This document shows positions 55,541-60,000 of a stretch of 60,000 bases of DNA, one piece after another. This DNA is from Symsagittifera roscoffensis. Lineage: Eukaryota; Xenacoelomorpha; Acoela; Convolutidae. Location: contig NC_087063.1 of NCBI RefSeq assembly GCF_963678635.1, positions 36,432,540-36,492,539 on the forward strand. Reading direction: 5' to 3'. The first letter of the stretch is position 1; each line of letters starts with the position of its first letter. The notes beneath the pieces are model-generated. The model saw only the letters and a program-made list of their open reading frames with translations, was not told where the DNA came from and searched no databases. The position numbers and the translations under genes are program-made.

Positions 55541-58500
55541 CCGGACTGGTGGCCAGTTTCTTCATGGAGGATTTCCACAGTAGTCTAAACGGCCACGTCG
55601 AGAATGGTCACATAATCTAATGACATAAGGATGGCTGTCATCTCCGCTTCGTAAGAAGAACAGAGCTTTCCCGTTGCAGTCTCAAGGACGGTACTCCAGA
55701 TTCTTCTGATCACGATGGCTGCACCTCCACACCGGCTGATGTACCTTCTGTGGTGGAACCATCTGTCCATGTATGTATCTCCTGTGGATCCTCGTCTTCC
55801 TGTTTGTCTAGGAATTGTTCTGTGATGCGTCCTTTCTCTTCTTCGGTCTTTGCCTTCATTTTGTATTCTGTGAGGTCGAGTCAGAAGGAATTGTGTCGCT
55901 GGAATTTTGCAGGGAGCAGATCCGACACTGCTAGTTTGCGCTGCAGGAAGTGAGTTTCTTGAAAGCCTTTTTTTTCTGAGCCAAACGTATCCAACAACCA
56001 CGATTTTGACGTTGTGAATCGGAGCTCTCCTGTTGGTTTCGAAGCCAGGTTTCGTGATTTCGACTCCTCCGGCAATGTCTGGTCTCGTTGTGTGCTGTAT
56101 GCCTGTCTGAAGTGTCATGGGGCAGCCATATTATTCTCTCCCTAAAACAAGTCGCTGTCTCTTGCCTAACGTTTCTCGTCGTAGGCAGGTCAGCACAGAC
56201 GAGAAAGCTGGCATTCTGGTGACGCCAAGGCAGCCTTTAATGACTCTGGCGTATTTGCGAGTAGAGGGCTGGGCTTTACTGAACCAGTCTTCACATGCAT
56301 AGTCGGCTCTGGGAGGGTTTTTATGTGAGGTTACCGTGGAGCAACCTGCCACCGCTGTGAGGGCCCTGCGTATCCGTGCCATCTTGCGTGTGCCCCCAAA
56401 ACGTGTGCGGCAAAAGTTAGCTGGCAGTCGAGTGTAAGTCCCAGGAAGACCGAGTTCGCGTCGTAGGTCAGGCTCTGTTCCCCTAGGAGGAGTTTGACCT
56501 GTTTCTTCATGTTGTTCTCCTTGGGGTCCAGTGTATAGTTTGTGTAACAGCATTTGTCCTTGCTGAGACCGACTTTAAACTTAGTGCACCATTCATCGAT
56601 GGTGTCAGGTTGGATCCTGGCAGCGGTCAGCTCGCTCGAGAGTTCGGTCTGTTCTGAGGGCTGTTGTGTCATCAGCGAAGAGGCTGAGCTCGGCTTGCGG
56701 GGTTGCTTGCTTGACAACGTTGCTAAAATCATTGCAATGGCGCAGCCAAAGAATTGTGACAAGCACGTACCCCTGTGAAAGGCCTTCTCTAAAGACGCGA
56801 AGGCGGATGAGGGTGTTCTTCCGACTAACCCTCGCTCACCGATCTACCAGGAATCCTCTTATCCAGCGGGTCATACACTTTGGAACGTCCAGTTTCTTGT
56901 AGAGCGCGCTCTTCCATACCATGTCGTAGTTGGTAAGGTAGTCGAGGAGCACAAGCAAAGATCTTCTTGGTTGTTTGGCCTCAAGGCCGTCAAAGATGTC
57001 TTGCGTGAGTCTTACGAGTTGTTCTTCTGTGCTACGGTCTTTTTTGAAATCTGCCTTAAACCAGCAAGAAGCCACGGGGCAAGTTTGTTGCCTGCTTTCA
57101 GGAGGTATGATAATGCAAATAATGAGAGCAACGGGGAGGTAGATTTTCGTCGAGTCGACCGGTTTGCATTTCTCTTTGTGTGAATCGGTATAATGGTGGA
57201 TGTACGCCAAGCAGAAGAATCCCACGTACCAGGACCTGTTGATTGGGGCGAGAAGTGAAACCAGGACAGGATCGGGGAGCTGATTTAGCATCTCAGTGCT
57301 CATTCAGTTGGGTCCCGGACTTACGCCTTTTTTTAGTTTCTTGATGGCGGACTTGAGTTAACGACGTGTGAAATCGCTGTAAACATCCGTCTTTTTTTAG
57401 TTTAAATGGCTCTTAAGGACTTTTGTGCTTCTGTTGAATTATTTGTCCTCTATTTTTTGTGTTAACTCTAGAGATTCCAGCATACAGGTGACAAAACAGG
57501 TCGGTTTTCTCCCTGTCGGACACTGCGCGTCTTTCAGCCGGTTTCCTATCTCGCCTTTACAAATGAGGGCTCTGGCTTGCGGGCTTTTGGTCCCTCTCCT
57601 CTTAAGCACCGAGGGTGTTTACTCTTGCGAAGCTAGTGTATTACGAAGAACCTTCTTTTTTTCCAACCTAATTCGGAAATTTTGGTGCCACTTTTGGGGC
57701 ACCTTTGCAGCTTTTTCATAGTATGTGCTTTGACATTCGAACAGTAATAAGTTGACAAAGTTGATGCAGTTTTATTTCATCAAATGAACCGAAAAAAGAT
57801 ATTTTTTTTTCAACTAACATAACAATCATGAAAATTTGATTTCAGAAATTTTCGAACTCAATGTATCTCGCAATTTTTGACCATTTTGACAATAACTTAT
57901 ATTCCAAATTATTACTTGCAAAAGTGAGTCTATTTGTATTTGGTGCCACTCTTTTGCTGAATCGCATTGGCAATTTATTAGCATATATAGCTACTTTTAT
58001 TGTGACTAGTGTTTATCGGTTGTTAATTTTGCGTGGCTGAGTGGATAGTGCGTGAAACTCAAAATATCTTGATTGCAGTAGGTCGCAGATTCGAATCCTA
58101 GCCGAGTTTTTGCTAAATCGAGGCTTGATTCTACTTTTTCTCATTTCACCTGATAGAGGTGCTTTTTCGTGTTCTCTAACGTGTTTGCGATGCGCAGCTT
58201 TGCCTCTGTATAAAAAGTTTAGTTTCGACAGTCATCCTTTGTCACCAGTACGTATTCTCTCTGTCGATGATATTCCTCTTGTTGGTCTTCTTCCGTGTTC
58301 TTCCCTGTCTTCTTAAGCTCCTGTCGTCCATTTTTTTCCTGGCTTTGTGAAATCTCTTCTTTGCTTGTTAGCCGTGTCCTCAACGATTTTGCTTCTTGGC
58401 AGCGTCGATGATGATACTGGTGACAAGCTGGTTGTACTGTTCCAAAGCTGAGCCCATCGGCACCCCTTCGATGTAGTTCAGTTTATCTCCGAATCCTCTC

Positions 58501-59231
58501 CAGTCTGCTTTCTTGTAGCTCTATGGGCTTCCCAGGCTTTCAATGGTATTTCACTGAGTAATGACTGTCTCTAACACGTCGTCAGACTAAAGGGTGGTAT
58601 CAGGGCTAGACAACCCTCCAGTGTGGAGTCTGGGGTCATTTACACTTTGGAGACGCTTGCCCATCATCCAGTTTTCGATTTTATTTTCCCCTGTCGTCAG
58701 TATCCTAAAACTCGTCCTAGTTCCCATGGGCATTGATGTCGCCTGTTACGATGCACCTGCCACCTGTTGGAAATCTTTTCAGCAAAAGATATCAGTCTTC
58801 TTCTGCTCTGGTGTTCGTGTTGGGATGTAGACATTGCTGACAACAAAATTTTTTCTGCCTCTAAGGGTGATCGTGACCGCATCGGACCATTTGTGGTTGC
58901 CACTATTGACTTGCTACAACCAACGTCCTCGCAGACAAGAGTGATGATCTCGCCATGACGTCACGAGCCATCGTAGGAAAGGCAACTTTTCTTGCAGCAA
59001 CATAGCGCTAGGGCTGCCTGATTTCTTGCTTCTCCTTGCGGTGCCTTTCCTGCAGAACCACGTGGGGTTTGTTACAAAAAAACCAGTTCGCCAGCTCAAC
59101 ATGTCTGGCTCTGAGTTCAATTCAGTTGAGCAGGATGAATGGCGTATGGGGTTGTTGGGGAGGTTGGGACGTCGTGGTGCACTTAGCACAGTAGAAGTCT
59201 TTGTTCCAGTCGGCGGACTTTTTCGAACCAA
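55541..59231 (-). pseudogene. Degenerate LINE with endonuclease, RT and RNase H
   Basis: Minus-strand blocks in order: an endonuclease-like segment (LSWRTGFFVTNPTWFC near 59120; GEIITLVCEDVG near 58950; RKNFVVSNVYIPT-like sequence near 58830, in shifted frames); SDREKTDLFCHLYAGISR-like sequence near 57500; RT with STEEQLVRLTQDIFDGLEAK (56970-57030), LLVLLDYLTNYDMVWKSALY (degenerate motif A) and LSLFADDTTALR (motif C, about 56675-56710); VFLGLTLDCQLTFAAHV (56400-56450); and RNase H with RCGGAAIVI and CSSYEAEMTAI (about 55640-55720, Glu of the DEDD set). The EN-RT-RNH order fits I/R1/Jockey-related LINEs. Many frameshifts; a SINE-bearing insert splits it near 57720-58240. Confidence 0.75.
58025..58235 (+). 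mobile_element. tRNA-derived SINE (family 1), best copy
   Basis: Box A TGGCTGAGTGG (58036) and box B GGTCGCAGATTCGAATCC (58081) form an RNA polymerase III-type promoter. They are followed by a body with AAATCGAGGCTTGATTCTAC and the 3' end GCGCAGCTTTGCCTCTGTA. It lies inside the minus-strand LINE. It is not a functional tRNA gene: the cloverleaf is degraded and continues into SINE body. Confidence 0.75.
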
Positions 59232-59359
59232 CCACTACACTTCATATGAGTCCAACCACAACCCTATGTGCGGCACCTGACAAGTAGTAAGCGCCCGTAT
59301 TGTTTCGCGCATGTACCATAGTTTGCCCCCTTCTCAAAATCCAGGGTGGCTGTCGATGT

Positions 59360-59590
59360 AGAAGTATTCTGTCCAGGGAAATTTCCAACTCTGTGGACCC
59401 AACAAATACGGAATCTCCATTGCCCACAGGGGGTCTCGATTCCCGACCGGACCATATTTTTTTCAGTGAGTATGATACTGAAAATTTTTTCCGGGAAAAA
59501 CCTAATTGTTGGAATTTCGTTTGTCTGCTTATGATTTGTCGGGTTAGCCGCCACATCGGGAAACTTTCTAGGGCTGTTATCAGTTTTCAT
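59360..59590 (+). mobile_element. tRNA-derived SINE (family 2), plus orientation
   Basis: The head region includes box-B-like GGTCTCGATTCCCGACCGG (59430). The body has TTGGAATTTCGTTTGTCTGC and the tail CTTATGATTTGTCGG (59528), shared with 54380-54560. The head is only loosely tRNA-like. Confidence 0.5.
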
Positions 59591-60000
59591 CCTAGAAGCA
59601 AGTGTTTTTGATTGACGTGCTCCTATAACTTGTTAAATTACAATTAACAGCCCTGAAAGTTTTTTCTTTTCCTATTTGTTGTTTTTTCGCTTAAAGGCTT
59701 TATTCGGCCTAAATGGTTTCGGTTTTTGTTCTACCGGCTTAGTTACTCTATTTTGTGCCGCTTCAAAGATTTGTATTGTTCAATATTTTTAGACAGCAAT
59801 TTTTTAAGGCAATTTTTGATTTTGGCCCAATGGGCGTCTGCTTACTTTTTCGCTTAGTGGCTGCTCGGTAAAAACCTAAAAGATCATTTAATACTGATTG
59901 TTGTAATTTTCTACTGTTTTCTGAAATTATTTTCATTTTCCCCTGTTATTTTTGTCATTTTTTTTATTCACTAGCTTGCAATGCTACGTTTGATTTGTAT
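59591..60000. other. AT-rich end of window, nothing recognised
   Basis: T-rich sequence without a conserved open frame, element or repeat that I can identify. Confidence 0.5.

Noticed and set aside
58025-58110. Functional tRNA gene
   Set aside because: Box A and box B are present but the cloverleaf is not intact, and the sequence continues into a SINE body shared with 42165-42345.

Overview
This window is eukaryotic, most likely from an animal, probably an invertebrate; I cannot place it more precisely. Two host genes have phase-consistent GT-AG introns. The rest is AT-rich and crowded with Penelope-like elements (PLEs), several LINE families, tRNA-derived SINEs, inverted-repeat DNA elements and a large intronic satellite. 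No prokaryotic operons, rRNA genes, intact tRNA genes or CRISPR arrays are visible.

Layout. 1-8460: a cluster of broken, partly tandem PLE copies. Their reverse transcriptase (RT) carries a PHD-type zinc finger between catalytic motifs B and C, and a GIY-YIG endonuclease follows. Two of the units also carry, head-to-head on the opposite strand, an adenain/Ulp1-like cysteine protease. 8495-10130: an imperfect inverted repeat built on another PLE fragment. 10090-17495: CR1-like LINE fragments, a second large inverted repeat (arms about 1.6 kb) and several copies of a retroelement RT with a YLDD motif. 18059-21097: further RT remnants on both strands. 21098-24334: a 5'-truncated LINE with a 954-codon open frame.

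24830-43206: a five-exon gene for a PLP-dependent class I/II aminotransferase (368 aa in my model). Its first intron is about 15 kb and holds a LINE fragment plus an 11.4-kb satellite array. The array has 26 monomers of about 437 bp arranged as 870-bp and 1.3-kb higher-order units. Diverged relatives of the satellite lie in the second intron.

44218-51951: a PC-esterase (PCED1/FAM113-like) gene in three exons. In compatible phase it may continue into two downstream exons that encode PCNA-binding (PIP-box) motifs. Its introns hold short inverted-repeat elements and a recent 410-bp tandem duplication. 52160-60000: mostly gene-free, with SINE copies, a 19-bp G tract and a degenerate EN-RT-RNaseH LINE on the minus strand.

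The two host genes are not an obvious functional pair. The most interesting material is the PLE family with its internal PHD finger and antisense protease, followed by the higher-order satellite inside an intron and the aminotransferase, which is unusual for an animal.
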